The position numbers were made by a program, and so were the translations under genes. A stretch of DNA of 64,000 nt from Ornithodoros turicata (Eukaryota; Arthropoda; Arachnida; Ixodida; Argasidae). The DNA is taken from contig NC_088202.1 of assembly GCF_037126465.1 (NCBI RefSeq), positions 128,106,123 through 128,170,122 on the forward strand. Reading direction: 5' to 3'. The notes under the pieces were generated by a model. The model did no database searches. It had not been told where the DNA came from and saw nothing but the letters and a program-made list of their open reading frames with translations. Shown piece after piece: positions 30,845 through 42,823 of this stretch; the stretch's first letter is position 1, and each line of letters opens with the position of its first letter.

Positions 30845-30935
30845 CTTCGTTCGGGTCACCAAATGTAGAGGAGGTGGAGCTCCCCTACGCGAGCCCTGGC
30901 CACAACAAGCTCGAGCCCAAAAGCGAGCGTGTGCG
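30845..30935 (-). mobile_element. LTR edge with primer-binding-site-like sequence
   Basis: Read on the minus strand, an LTR-like end CTCCTCTACA is followed by TTTGGTGACCCGAACG, a primer-binding-site-like sequence. The block TGTAGAGGAGGTGGAG also occurs at 30094, and GTTCGGGTTACCAAATGTAGAG recurs at 45273-45294. This fits scattered remnants of another Ty3/gypsy family. Confidence 0.4.
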
Positions 30936-32844
30936 TTGCCCCGCTTACATATTGTTACATATTGCTTGTCTTAAATTCAGTCCTCTTCACGCAACTTATT
31001 TGTTCCTGCAGTCTTCATTTTTGTTGTCTAGTTACCTTGTTTTTTCTTCTTCATTGTACTCTTTCAAATATTGCCTGAATATTGCGCATCTGGAGCCTCT
31101 TCCCTATCATTTGGTTAATGTCCCCCATATGTTTTTCTTCTGTATGTATTTGTGTATGTTCTTTTAACCTCCTAGTGCCTTGGATTGTTGCCTTCCTGTC
31201 ATTTTCTTTATATCATTATTTCGTGTTGCTGTATATACAGGGTGTCCCAGAACGTGTCACTGAATTATAATAAAAAAAACTCCACCACCTAGAGTCATGC
31301 GGTCAACGGCATTTGGTCTTACTGGGTTTTTGCCACCTCCTGATGTGAATGTCGCCCCCGCCCCTTCGCTATCGGCCCTTCATATAATGCAGGTTAGCGA
31401 GCCGTATCACTAAAGCAAATGATAAAAAAAGCGGAGAGAAGAACAACAAAAGAAGATAAATGCAATCACCAAGCGACCCTGTCACTGAAAACATGACGGC
31501 GTTGAGAGGGGAATTAAAAGGGTGGGGCGACTGTCTTTTATGCGTCGCTTCCCGGGATGACGGGATGCGAAGGGCGAGCGGCAATTCGAGCGACCCCAAA
31601 TTGGAATATTTCCCAAATTTTTTTTCCGCTCCTTACTTTTGTGCCACGAAATGAATTTTTCCGTGGTGGACTAAACACGACCCGTGCTTCCCGATATATG
31701 TCGAAAAAAATGTTAGGTTGACTAGGCAATTTCCAGACTTTAATTTGGAAAAGTTAAATTTCTATGGCAAAAAATTCATAAAAGTGTCTCACACAATGGC
31801 AAAAACTCTCTGGAGGCGAATACCGTTGACCCCATAGTTTTTCTATGCGTAGATTTTTAAATATAACCCAGACAACCACAAACGTCCGAAAGACGTCCCA
31901 GTTTGGTCGGAACGTCTTGGTCCTCGGCTGATATCTGCGAGACGTCGAGTGGACGTCGCTCTGGGATATTTTTAATGTTCCAATAATGTCGGGAAAAGGC
32001 AGACACTTCTGATATCCTGAGGATGTCTGTAGGCTTTAAAAACTGACTAAGAGAGCACTGTGAGCTGATCTTCATTGTCTTGCCCGTGAAGTAGACCTGA
32101 CCAGGAATTTGGTTCTCCCACCACTTATTATGGATTTAAAGAACAGTTGCAAATTTTCTAAAGCTCGTACCCCTTGATCGCTTGTCGGCCATGACAGCAC
32201 AGTTTCGCTCAAGGTGAAGGGTTAGAAGGCTGCTCTGTAAGACACATCCACTATCTGACGTGGATACTGTAAACAGCTCTGACATAAAGTTTACAAGACC
32301 ATTTGGCGAAACGCAGATGGGCCCTTTGAATGTACTTAGGAGCTACTCCGACAGGCTCGCCAGGGAAATTTACGAAGGAGCACAAATTCATAATAGAGGT
32401 GAAAAATGTGTCAGCAAGCCATCAGTGGACCTATTGAACACAGAGATTAGTTATTTTCTAGAGTGTTCCTGATTGTCCTCCTTTCCTTCTCTCCTTTTCG
32501 GTTTTGCCCCCCTTTGGGGAATAAAGCTTCAGTTGCTAGTCAGCGCTCTGTGTTTGCACTTGTTTCTTCTTCGTGTCCCGTCTCTGCGCTGTTTTCTACC
32601 TAGTTATGTACCAACTTGCCCAAATCTCCGCCTTAACCCTTTGAATGTGTTTGAAGGTTTGTGCGATGAAATGTGCTAGATTGCACAATTACCAAAAATT
32701 ATGTGATGAAAAAAGTTGAATGAATAAAATGAAGAAAGTTTATGTATATTTTGGTAGAGCATCATGACCTTTCACAGGTAAAATCATAAACACATGCTCA
32801 CAGGTGGAATAGATCCGTGATACAAAAGCCAGAGCAAAACAAAA

Positions 32845-33420
32845 GCTGCCGGCCTCTCGCTCGGTATTTTTGTTTGGAATAATATATATGCCGTGTTCTT
32901 TAATTTTTGCATAGCCACTTTTACCGGTGTCTGCGATATTTTGATATTTTGTGATTACAGTCATGTAAGCGAGAGAGAGAGCGCAGTGAAAGCATTTGGT
33001 CGCACATCCCCAGGCTGTACTGCCTGGCCTTTCGCCCAGTATTTTTGTTTGGAATAATATATGCGCTGTGTTCTTTACGTGTTACATATAGTATGATATT
33101 TCTTTACATTGCAGAGCTGAATTTTGGAGAAGTATTGTTATTACACATTACAAGTGTTTGGAATTTTCATTAATGAGAGTTCGTACCTGTTATTCTAAGC
33201 GTTAGCACAATTGCCGTCCTGAGCTGTACTGGCTGGGCTCTCCCATGTTCTGTTTGTTTAGAATAATATTGGTGTGTTCTTTGTCCCGTCACTCGCAGAG
33301 TTGAATCTTGAAGAAATGTTGTTCCTAGTCAGTACAAGTGTGTGGGATTTTTATTCATTCATATCTGTGATAGCCTAAATCACAAGTGCAATGGCAGTCT
33401 CCAGCCTGTGGCACGCGAGT
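32845..33420. repeat. Three diverged tandem copies with TTTGTTTGGAATAATAT core
   Basis: Cores lie near 32866, 33040 and 33258, each followed by GTGTTCTTT. Spacing differs (174 and 218 bp), so the copies have been edited by indels. Confidence 0.7.
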
Positions 33421-33705
33421 GTTATTCTGTATGCTATATAACTCCAATTCATGCACATATTATCATCTGAAGGTGAATATCATAACATATTAAGTACCAG
33501 ACAAATGTAAAAAAATACATCTCAACAACAACAACAAAAATTAAGCTAAATAACTAGAAGAAGACAACGAAAAAAAAGAAGAAAAGGTAATTGCAGAGGC
33601 TGATGCAACGTGAAGACGCCACGGCGGATACAAATTCAAACTTCAAAACGGCGAGAGGCGAGAGGGAGAGGAGAAGGGCGAGAGGCGAGAGTGGAAGGTG
33701 GCAGT

Positions 33706-34752
33706 CAGTGTTGCCACACCTACAGATTTATCATGAGATCTACCTACTTTTTGAAAAATCTACAGATCTACAGAGATTTCTGGAAATCTCATGATTTTTT
33801 GCTCCAACGAATGGATCACTCGACACAGTACGTGCGGGTACGTGTTTCGCATCAGTGCACAAAACGACGATGAAAAACGTCAGCAGAACGCGGGAATGAG
33901 TGTTGACCGTCTATTTCTTAGAATATTTTCTGCAGTTAATTGATGAGAACGAAGCAAAGAAACAGCCTCTCAACGACCACCATAACTGGCCTCCTGCACA
34001 CAAAACGCGTGCTGCTGGGTCAAGCTGCTTCGCCTTCGCCGTTGACAAAGATTTGATCCGTCGATCACGAAGCTGGCGGGGCTCGCCGGAGGAGAAGGAC
34101 GTCAACAGCGAACGAACCATTGGCGGCCTCAACGCTAAATCAGTTTTCTTGAGTATTTGTGTGCGCGTTACCAGTTTGCCTCACAGACTTGATTTGGCTG
34201 GCTTGAAGTGAAACCACAACGTTTACATTTCGCGTCATGCATGTACGCTTTCATTATGTCTGTGGAAATAATCTATCGAGCTTGTTTTTGTGTTCCATTG
34301 TGATCCTCACTCATCACTGTGATAGTGGAACGAGCGAGAGAAATGTTCCTACTACACGCGATACGTTATTCTTGCATTGGAGCGCCACAGCTGATGTGAA
34401 TACACACGTCAAAGTATTAAAACCTACGTGCAATGACACTTTTTGTTGTGATTGTAGCGGACACTTAAGTCCGCTGCAATCACAAAAAGCGCGACATCGC
34501 AAACCGAAACCGAGAGTTTCAACATGTAAATGGCAGTGCGCCGCAGCAATAAATTCCGGTTCTGGTGTTAATCAGTGGAATGAAATAAGCACTTGCTCTT
34601 CCACTAATTTAGAGATGCAGGCAGACATCCCAGATTCGAAGGCAAAACGTTTCAAGTCACTGAGTTTTGAGTCGCTACAGATTTTTTGCTCGATCTACAG
34701 ATTTTTCGGACTCGGATCTACAGATAAATTTTTTTAACGTGTGGCAACACTG
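33706..34752. mobile_element. hAT-type MITE with CAGTGTTGCCACAC ends
   Basis: Terminal repeats CAGTGTTGCCACAC (33706) and its reverse complement (to 34752) are flanked by the exact 8-bp duplication GTGGCAGT (33698-33705, 34753-34760). Subterminal CTACAGAT words are repeated at both ends. An internal perfect-looking hairpin lies at about 34440-34490. It is nested inside the Harbinger-like element. Confidence 0.88.
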
Positions 34753-35401
34753 GTGGCAGTTGGGAATTTGGACGCGTCGGAGCAGGTTGGTCTTCTCTTC
34801 AGTTGCCGTCGCAAGGATGGTGTTCCTGTGCAGTATTTTCGTGTGCTTTAGGGCGCTTTGTAAGACAATGCGATGACAATGGTTTCTGTGCAACACATTG
34901 TCGATTTCCCGGAACAGTTTTGACGCCCAAGAAGACGTAAACGGCGTAGGGGCAAGAACGCACTGTGAAACGCGAATCGGACGGCACATTGCGAATGTTT
35001 GCAGGTATGAGTGATGACCGTGATGTTTTGATTACTATTAATTAGATGTTTCATTTAGAAACTTAGAAGGAACTTGAAGAGAAACAGGATAAGGAGACTC
35101 CGAACGTACGGTGAAGAGGAAGGGGAGTATGTCGCGACCTGCATGGAAAACAAGAGTGTCATGTGTCATCTTCTCTAAGAAAATACAAGATGTGAGGCGG
35201 CCAACGAACGAATGCTCCCTGTGGTCTGTGAGTGCGTCGCACAGTCAGGCGTATGCTTTGTCTAGACACAGTGAGTGATCAGACTTGTACTACGTAGTAT
35301 GAACATGTAGAGACGTATTGATTGATTTCTTTCTGCTCAGTGTGTGCTTTTAGCAAAATAAACTGTATTTATATGAACAATATGTGTATATCTACGCATT
35401 A

Positions 35402-35625
35402 TTTTCGGTCATGCATTCAGTGGTCCCAGCTGCTAAGTGGCCGGATCCCGGACCAGTAAGCAGAGGGGACCACTGAATCAATTCCACTGGTTCCACTTGA
35501 AGTGGGACCATCGTGAAGCTGGTTCCAATTTCAACTGGTCCCAGTCACTAAGTGGTCCCACACTCAAAGTGGGACCTGTCCAATAAACCACTTTGAAGTG
35601 GCCCCACTCCAGATTTTCGCCTGGG
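35402..35625. repeat. Degenerate AGTGGGACC/GGTCCCACT repeats
   Basis: Alternating direct and inverted copies of an AAGTGGGACC-like word occupy this stretch, probably the end of a foldback family related to 13522-13655. Confidence 0.5.
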
Positions 35626-36129
35626 ATGTCAAACGAGAATAAACGTGCCAGCTAATTAAGCATATGTCAGTCACTTTGAGAATGGAGGTAACACACCAGG
35701 GGGGGGGGGGGGGGGCTACAATATGGTCCGGATGGGCACACTTAAAAATGTCCCAGAAAGGTTCGGGGAAAGTCGTTCCCGTCCTGTTTGGGACATCCGC
35801 CGACCATCGTAGGGTGTTGCAATGCAGTCCCGCGGACTGCCAAATGACCGTCTTTTGAACATTCGCGGATGTCCATACGACATACGAATATCCGGGTCGT
35901 GACGTCATATAGACGTCCTCGGGACGCCTCTGTGTTGTCTGGGTAATTTTTTGACACGTTACGTGAGACACTCTGTATAAGGCGGCACTCATGATTTCAA
36001 CTTTGTGCGTGTGCTGCTCTTGATCGGTCTTCATAAGTCAGAATTCCTCCGAGCTTTGATAAAAACCACTCGAATGTCCACTCCGCATAACAGCAACATT
36101 GGTTGCAGGAAAAATGTCCGAGTTGATCT

Positions 36130-36360
36130 TGAAACGAGGTCGGCGGCCTTACCGCCCCGTGTGGCACTGTATCGCTCGGATGGAGCGACATCAAGGGGAA
36201 CTGTGCAGATCTGTGTGTCTGAAAGGTCTGCCGAAATCCCAAGGAAAACGTCAGACAGAGCCCAACCGTTGGTAGGATTCGAACCCACCACCTCCCACTC
36301 TTCAGCACCACTTGGCTATCACCAACGAATGACCGCTTTAACCCGCTCAGTCATGCCGCT
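36130..36360 (-). mobile_element. tRNA-headed SINE
   Basis: On the minus strand the head contains GATAGCCAAGTGGT (box A-like) and GGTTCGAATCCTACC (box B), followed by a body matching the 4898-5155 SINE. Box B is intact, so RNA polymerase III recognition is possible. Confidence 0.75.
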
Positions 36361-36879
36361 GGTCAAATGATACTGTAAACCCTTAATGTTCGTGAGCTTC
36401 TAGCTTTTCGAATTAAAAAGCCGCGAATTTACGAACACGGTGAAATTTCGAGCAAGAGTTGGGCGAGGATTGTTTTCGAAACTATATGCTGTAATCGCAA
36501 ACTTTATCTTCGCAGTCGGTTGTAGTTTATAGCGCGCTAGTTAGCATTTGAGCTACTTTGCAAGCACAAGCATGTATAGAAAGTCTCTTTTATCCAATGC
36601 AGGACGGGCAATTTTCGGCTCATCAACAGTCAAACCAGAAATTGTAGCATCCAGGTGCGCGTAATGTAGTGGTCGCGATTATATGTGCCCTCTGCACGAT
36701 TCACTAAATAGTAAGGCTGCGAAATTAAATGGCTTTATAGTACTCTAACGTGCTTCTTTTTATATTGTGCTCTTCTTAGTCAATGTTATACCTAATGAGG
36801 TAAATCATTAAGTAGAACACCGTGTTCGGCTGATTGGTGCTCTAGTCCATCTGCAAACAAACACCGCACCTGCCCATTC

Positions 36880-37080
36880 GGTGGTGGTGGTGGTGGTGAT
36901 AGGGCTTGCCGTTGTCGGCCTCACGTATGTGGGCAACGTCACGACTCATGCCCTGGGGGAATGTGCGTCCTGGGCCGGCTTCTAAGGGAACTGTGCCGAC
37001 ATATGTCTGAAAGCGTCTGAGGAAAACCCAGGAAAAACCCCTGCCCATTCCTTCCTCAGAGTGACACGCTAGCAGCGAAT
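36880..37080. repeat. Dispersed repeat with (GGT)n and CACGTATGTGGGCAACGTC
   Basis: The same sequence occurs inverted at 44430-44515, including the GGT/CCA simple run; a shared downstream part (GTGTCACTCTGAGGAAGGAA) lies inverted at 39570-39590. It is probably part of the SINE family at 4898 and 36130. Confidence 0.6.
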
Positions 37081-37220
37081 GGGACCGTGGGGAACAGGTG
37101 CCTGGGTTACCTCAGAGTTGGGACATCTATTGTTGCTGCGAGCGATACTGAGGTGGAAAGGAGGCCACAAGGGTGGAGCAAAGTGGCCGGAAATTCCAGG
37201 GCGAGCGCGGCGTTTTATTC

Positions 37221-38036
37221 CATGGAGGAAGGAAACACAGGAGCGGCCGTTTCGAACAGATTTCCGTGGGAACCCTCTGGCGGTCGCTCCTGTCAAAACG
37301 GCCATTACTTCCTGTCCACCACGTGATCCTCTCTAAAGTTTCGATTTAGCAACGCTTTGCTGCTCGCCGCTGCTTTCTGTGCTTTTCCAAAGTCATTTAC
37401 TCTTAAAATGTGAGCACCATTGCGGAAACAACGTTTTGTTAACGTGTTCTTCGTTTTGTTAACGTGTTCGGTTGCGGCTGCCATTCAATAGAAATCAGCT
37501 CTGTTTCGGGAATAACCTTTCATTCGTAAGTACGTACTTGATCGGTTGTTTCGTGCCCCTGTCTGTGAGGATCATCTTGAATCATTCCTTTACAAACGGG
37601 GCGCTGTACTACAGCTGCAGATTCATTTGATTTCATTCAGTTTGATTACTGGCAAGCTTTACCACTTCAGCAAGGAAACAGACAAACCGTGGCCACGTCG
37701 TCACACAAAGGTCGCTGCCACGAATGATGTTTCTGGTCCTACGTGCTTGTCCTGCAGACCGTGACGGTCTTGTAGCAGAAGGGGTAAGCCGAGAGTAAAC
37801 TGCCGAACACACATAAAGAAAACTGACGCGCGGCGTTCATCACAATGCAGATATCTGAACTGCAAGGACAATCACGGACCTCGTCGTCTGCTAAGTCAGC
37901 TGGCCTGCGCATGCTCTGGGGGTCACTGTGAGCGGTCACATGGTAGAAAGGAGCATCCCAGAATGCAATGCGAAGCTGCACGCCCGTCCAATGACAAAAA
38001 GTTGGAAGGGCCGCTCCTGTGTTTCCTTCCTCCATG
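37221..38036. mobile_element. hAT-type MITE with CATGGAGGAAGGAAACACAG ends
   Basis: Perfect terminal repeats of about 28 bp (37221-37248 and 38009-38036) are flanked by the 8-bp duplication TTTTATTC (37213-37220, 38037-38044). No transposase ORF. Confidence 0.9.
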
Positions 38037-38044
38037 TTTTATTC

Positions 38045-39740
38045 CCTGCTTGAGTCTTGGTAACGACTTCCTCCTGTTGCTATGGGGAGGGCGCTGGCGT
38101 CCCGAGTGTCGGTCGCGTAGAAATGTCCCGGTCCGTTCCTTCGCTTACCACGTGGGCGTACACGAAGTTGCGCAGCCGCATGGGTGACTCCCAAATACCG
38201 AGCACAACAGAAAAGGGTAACGCCCCTTGCCATGCAAGATTGCCAGCGTCGGGGATAAGAAGAGACAAAAATAGATTGAAGTAACAAATCCAATGCATCT
38301 AAATTTTAGGTATGGTTTCGGCATTTGATTAACAATAACTTTAACTTTATCGTTAACCCAGCATATGAACTTTCGAAAAAGATTCGATTTTTAAAGAGTA
38401 TTGGAAGGTATAAGAGAAAAATTACAGGAAAATATAAATATAAAAATATTTCGATACTTCGCAACTTATTTTGCTAACGAGGAATGATCTAATATTTTCG
38501 GTTCAATCATTCCAGTAATAAGTTCTTCGCGTGGATTCGCGAATGTTCTTTCTTTTGTTATGTGGTTCCGATACTTCCTCCATGATTATGAGGTTGAACT
38601 CGGGTAAAAAACTGAAAAGGGAAGAGGAACATCAGTATGTGCTGGAAATTCGTGTTCTAGGTATTCGAGAAGGAATTTTGCGATGTTCCGAATTTGATCC
38701 TAGGTAGTAGGCCAGGCGCGAGGATTTTCTGCAGGAACGGCTGATCCCCGTTATTTCCCCTTTATTTTGAGTATTTAGAAAAGCAAAGGAGAACATGGAC
38801 ATCATCATCTGGTACCTCTGTGGATCTCCTGAGAGCTTGGCTCTGAATACACGCTTTTGTAAAAGAGGCCTCCGCCATGTGAACCATGGCTCAGTAAGCA
38901 TTATCACGGGTACACATTCATAGAAACAAGGAGTAGTGTCCAATAATTTTAGTTCAGAAATAGCACAGCTCTCAGTGAGTCAAGCATCATGGAGCAGCTA
39001 ATCGCACCAGCGCGACCCATACGTCTCCTTTCTTTTTTTTTTTTTTTCATGCCACATCTATCTATCTATAGTTCAGAAACATACTTCATACATATCGTAA
39101 AATATCAATATGTAAGATAGTCAATTACAGAAAGAATATTGTGTTGTACCGCACTCAAATGTGTTGGATTATTCGCGTCGCAAAATGTGGTTAATTTCGG
39201 CTTGTGCCGTTTGTGAACCCGCACCTTTGCATCCAAACAACTTTAATAGAAATAAAGAAAGCGGCCTCAAAACGTCTAATGAAAATAGCAACCGAAATAA
39301 AATATATGGATAATAAATTAGTAGATGCCAGATGATGTCCCATGCAAGTATGTAAACAGAGGCGCCGCCGACAGCCTGCCGACAGGACTGACAGCCTCCG
39401 CCGACCGTGTAAAGATGGCGGCGAGCGGCAGGAGAAGGCGAGAGCTGGGCGACGCATTTTGCGTCATTCATATTAAGCTCCTCCCAGTGACCGAACTCTT
39501 GGAAGCTCTGGGCTACCGAGGCACCTGTCTGAAAAAGTTCGTACGGTTGCCATCGTTGCCAGCGTGTCACTCTGAGGAAGGAATGCGCCAGTGCGGTGTT
39601 TCGCAAACTTTTGTCGATCGTACGAACGTCTTTCTCCTATGATTTCATCCCCGATAGGGGGTTTTGGGTTCTGTACGATTCTTGGCAGGAAAATGAAACA
39701 TCAAACCTTAGTAGTATAGAAAGAAGTCCTATAGCCAAGA
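38045..39740. other. No supported gene
   Basis: Short ORFs on both strands lack recognisable motifs. A T-rich run lies near 39035. A SINE-like fragment lies at about 39520-39610. Confidence 0.3.
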
Positions 39741-39744
39741 GTTT

Positions 39745-40345
39745 TCTCTAATCCAATTCCAATCCAATTGTAATCCAATTCCAATCCAATTCTAAGCCAT
39801 TAATCCAGTTATAATCCAACACAATCCAGTCCTAAGCCAACACAAGCCAAATCCAAAGCCATCTGATTGGCAGCCATTAGCTCCGGCCCACTTCACACGT
39901 TGATTGGGCCATGCTAAGCCTACTGATCTGATTGGCCGCCATTAGCTCCGCCCACTTCACGTTGATTGGCCCATGCTATGCCTACTGATCTTTGATTGGC
40001 TTACCGTAGCTCCGCTCCTTCATGCTAGTAGTTGGCTTGGCTCCGCCCAGTTCACGCTGAATGGCCCGTGCTAAGCCTTGACTGATCATTGATTGGTTGT
40101 CTGTAGCTCCGTCCCTCTTATGCTAATTACTGTCTCTGCCCACTTCTCGCTGATTGGTGCATGCGTATCGCTGAGCACAGCTCCGCCCCTTTATGCCGAT
40201 TAACTGGCTCCGCTGATTGGTCCATTCGAAGCATACTGATCACTCTCCACATTTTCCCGACTTTCTAGACCCTCTGATTGGCCGTCCCCCGTGTTTAAGC
40301 CACCGATTGGCCCCATTCTAAGCCCATGATTGGCTGACTAAGTCC
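39745..40345. repeat. CCAAT/ATTGG-rich minisatellite
   Basis: The first part (39745-39865) is an array of AATCCAATTCC-like words. The second (39866-40345) has diverged units of about 60-75 bp containing CTGATTGGC, AGCTCCGCCC and CACTTCACG. I count about eleven ATTGG pentamers and several GC boxes in the second part. Confidence 0.8.
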
Positions 40346-41000
40346 GCTGAACTTAGCCTTCGTTTAGCGCCCGCCAGATGGCGCGCTCGGCAGCGACCCT
40401 GCTGCGGCCTTTATCTCAGACAGACAAGAGGAAAAATACCTTTCAACGTTTATTGAGTACATGTTTGAGAAAAAGCATGGCGGTATTGGAGAGGATTGAT
40501 TCCTTGATGTGGCATGGTTCCCGGAAGTGAGGATCATGTAGACGTCTCCCGGACAGCGGCTGAGGAAAAATTTCGTCCTCCGCTGAGCTGGCACATCCGC
40601 GTGCACTGGATATCTCGTAGCTGTCGCTCACGTCCAGCGAGTGAAGGCACGTACGCAGCGATCGAAGTAGCGTTCCTGTCCAGGTTAATGCCGGACCGCA
40701 TAGGTACCACGTGCCACTCTCTGATGGCCAAGATGTCGCCAGGGCATTCGTGGCGTACGTGTGCTTATCCTTCTCCAGTTGATGCTCGCAGTACAGTTGC
40801 CAGCGTCCAGCGCCAGCGCGCACGAGACGAGCGAGAAGAGAACGAGGTGCCACATCCTTCCAGTGAATGCAGGTCAAATGATGCTACTCCATATCATCAC
40901 TGCATTATCTGTGCGGCGGGGGGGGGGGGGGGGAAAGAACGCAGGTGAAATCTCGCTATCTACGTCATCCACTCGAGCTTACCATATTCGCAGCTTCCGT

Positions 41001-41100
41001 NNNNNNNNNNNNNNNNNNNNNNNNNNNNNNNNNNNNNNNNNNNNNNNNNNNNNNNNNNNNNNNNNNNNNNNNNNNNNNNNNNNNNNNNNNNNNNNNNNNN
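41001..41100. other. Assembly gap (100 N)
   Basis: Exactly 100 N, the usual placeholder for a gap of unknown size. Sequence resumes with a hairpin (41101-41147) whose arms read ACACAAGCCTCAAGT and ACTTGAGGCTTGTGT. Confidence 0.99.
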
Positions 41101-41147
41101 ACACAAGCCTCAAGTCCCTAAGAACGAGGCACTTGAGGCTTGTGTGT

Positions 41148-42140
41148 TGTCCTTTCTTCTGTGTTCCAGCTCCAGAACATCGATTTCCTCGTTTCCTTGG
41201 ACTACTGCCGAGTCCAAGGTTTCTCGGCAGAGCAGAAAAAGGAAAATCGCTTCGTGGTGGAACGAGTTGATCGATGAGTCGCCCACCGAAACACATGAAT
41301 CTGCTCAGGACTGAAAGACAAACTGTCCAGATCGACCAATACAATTCCCTAGCATCCTTCGTCTACGAGGGATGCTAAACACGCGATGGTGTGATTTCAG
41401 TGCATAATATAAAGAACCCTCTGTCGGGCAACATTTCTGCACAGACCGACCACGGTGGTGTGGTCGGCGTCTATGACTGTAGTCGTATCGCAAAGTAAAA
41501 CCCCGAAATATTATTAGGAAGATTCTGAATGGAACAGATCAAGCACATACTGCCCCCCCTCCCCCGTTTCCAAGTACCACTCGCCTGCCCGCGCTCCAAC
41601 GCCATTAACGCAATCTGGCAGATAAGGCTCAAGTAATTGTGGAGGGATAAATCCAATTCCTTATTTGAATACAACTGAGATAACATCCAAAATGAGCAAA
41701 AAAAAAAAAAAAGAAAACACCATTGGTCAGGCATACTTATTAATAGAACATTTCATCTAATGAGTCGCTGTCATGTCTAAGACATATAGACTGACTTTGT
41801 TTATGAGGTATGGTTACAGAAATGAAGATGTGACAGCATTTAAAAGTAATACAACGTAAAAACCAAAAGCTGGTTGTGAGGGGCGCATTGTAGCTGTCCA
41901 GTATGTCGACATATGAGATCCTGACCAGGAAATAAATAGTGACAATACGGTGCAAAGGCACACCCACTTGTGCTCCCGTAACCTTCAATGTACACTATGA
42001 TCGTAAAGTGCAACGAAACATATGTATATTACCGCTAGCTTATTTAAATGTTCCTCGCGCTGTCGTAGACTGGCACACTGCACCCCGCAACGGTTTCCTT
42101 TCGATGGCGCCGGAGTGTCTGCTACATTTCGAGCTCTACG
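41148..42140. other. No supported gene
   Basis: Nothing recognised beyond a copy of the dispersed TTCCAGCTCCAGAACATC word at 41164 and an A-run at about 41700. Confidence 0.3.
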
Positions 42141-42467
42141 TCATACGGCTTGATACGATAATACGCTCCCGTTCACAAGAGGAGCAGGGCACTGTCCATT
42201 CACAACAGTCTTGACAGGTGCGGCAATGGCTGTTTGTGGAACAACCACATATTGTCGCCTCATAGGTGCTGCAACGCCAAGCAGGTACGTGGGTCCGTAG
42301 CACAACAACAGGATGGAAATCGCAGTGAACAGCAAGTAGGACGTAGACCTGTAGCACGCACCAAGCGCAACACCGACGACGAACATCACAAGTGCAAGAA
42401 AGATCACCGCTCCCGTCAACCGGGGATTCGGTCCCAAGTAGAAGGGCATGTTGTGCCATTCTGACAT
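42141..42467 (-). CDS. Small two-segment membrane protein, unassigned
   Basis: A 108-codon frame begins MSEWHNMPFYLGPNP. Two strongly hydrophobic stretches (residues about 18-38 and 43-66) fit membrane helices, followed by a polar tail rich in Val, Ala and Pro. The predicted protein is a small integral membrane protein. Its start overlaps the end of another frame (42416-42823). It sits at the edge of the polymerase-containing locus, so it may be a viral membrane protein, but the link is positional only. Confidence 0.45.
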   Translation of the reverse strand: MSEWHNMPFYLGPNPRLTGAVIFLALVMFVVGVALGACYRSTSYLLFTAISILLLCYGPTYLLGVAAPMRRQYVVVPQTAIAAPVKTVVNGQCPAPLVNGSVLSYQAV

Positions 42468-42823
42468 CGTCGGCGACGTTTGCGCTTCAAGAAGACATGC
42501 TCGTATATTGTGTCACCGTCCACCACGAGAGCTGGAATAAATCTGTGAATATCTCCAGTGAACTCTACCCCACGCTCGCTTATACAAACAAAGGTATACC
42601 GAAGGACGATGTCAACGGACGACTCGACGTGGGGAATGCACTCAGGGCCGCAGCGTCTATCACGTGCGCGTGGATGCCGGGGAAAGAAAATATTATGGTT
42701 TGGGTTACAACTTGCGTGTTCCTGATAAGCGCCAGATACTTTGAACGAGCATGTGCTACTTAGTGGTGATGGCAAGGCACGCAAGCAGAAAGATGAATGT
42801 GACTGCTGCTGAAATTCCTTCAA
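42416..42823 (-). CDS. ORF with basic KRKRRRR tail, unassigned
   Basis: A 135-codon frame. The first half is of low quality. From about residue 65 it looks more protein-like (SSVDIVLRYTFVCISERG) and closes near a KRKRRRR run that could be a nuclear localisation or nucleic-acid-binding segment. It overlaps the membrane-protein ORF by 52 nt in another frame. An acceptor-like TGATAG precedes the better half, so the true exon may be shorter. No family recognised. Confidence 0.3.
   Translation of the reverse strand: MKEFQQQSHSSFCLRALPSPLSSTCSFKVSGAYQEHASCNPNHNIFFPRHPRARDRRCGPECIPHVESSVDIVLRYTFVCISERGVEFTGDIHRFIPALVVDGDTIYEHVFLKRKRRRRCQNGTTCPSTWDRIPG

Larger units (their letters stand above)
31867..35943. 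mobile_element. Harbinger-like element with CCCAGACAAC ends
   Basis: The left CCCAGACAAC and right GTTGTCTGGG form terminal repeats flanked by TAA on both sides (31864-31866, 35944-35946), as in PIF/Harbinger. Subterminal regions repeat GACGTC-containing words. The interior holds tandem repeats and another MITE but no recognisable transposase. Confidence 0.6.
31238..35975. mobile_element. Mariner-like MITE ends around a nested insertion
   Basis: The left end CAGGGTGTCCCAGAACGTGT and the right end (reverse complement CAGAGTGTCTCACGTAACGT) are flanked by TA dinucleotides, as in Tc1/mariner. Only about 0.65 kb belongs to this element; the rest is the insertion at 31867-35943. No transposase is visible. 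Confidence 0.55.

Noticed and set aside
30437..30862. Minus-strand ORF after a primer-binding-site-like sequence, considered as gag
   Set aside because: Thr/Pro/His-rich without any gag or zinc-knuckle motif.
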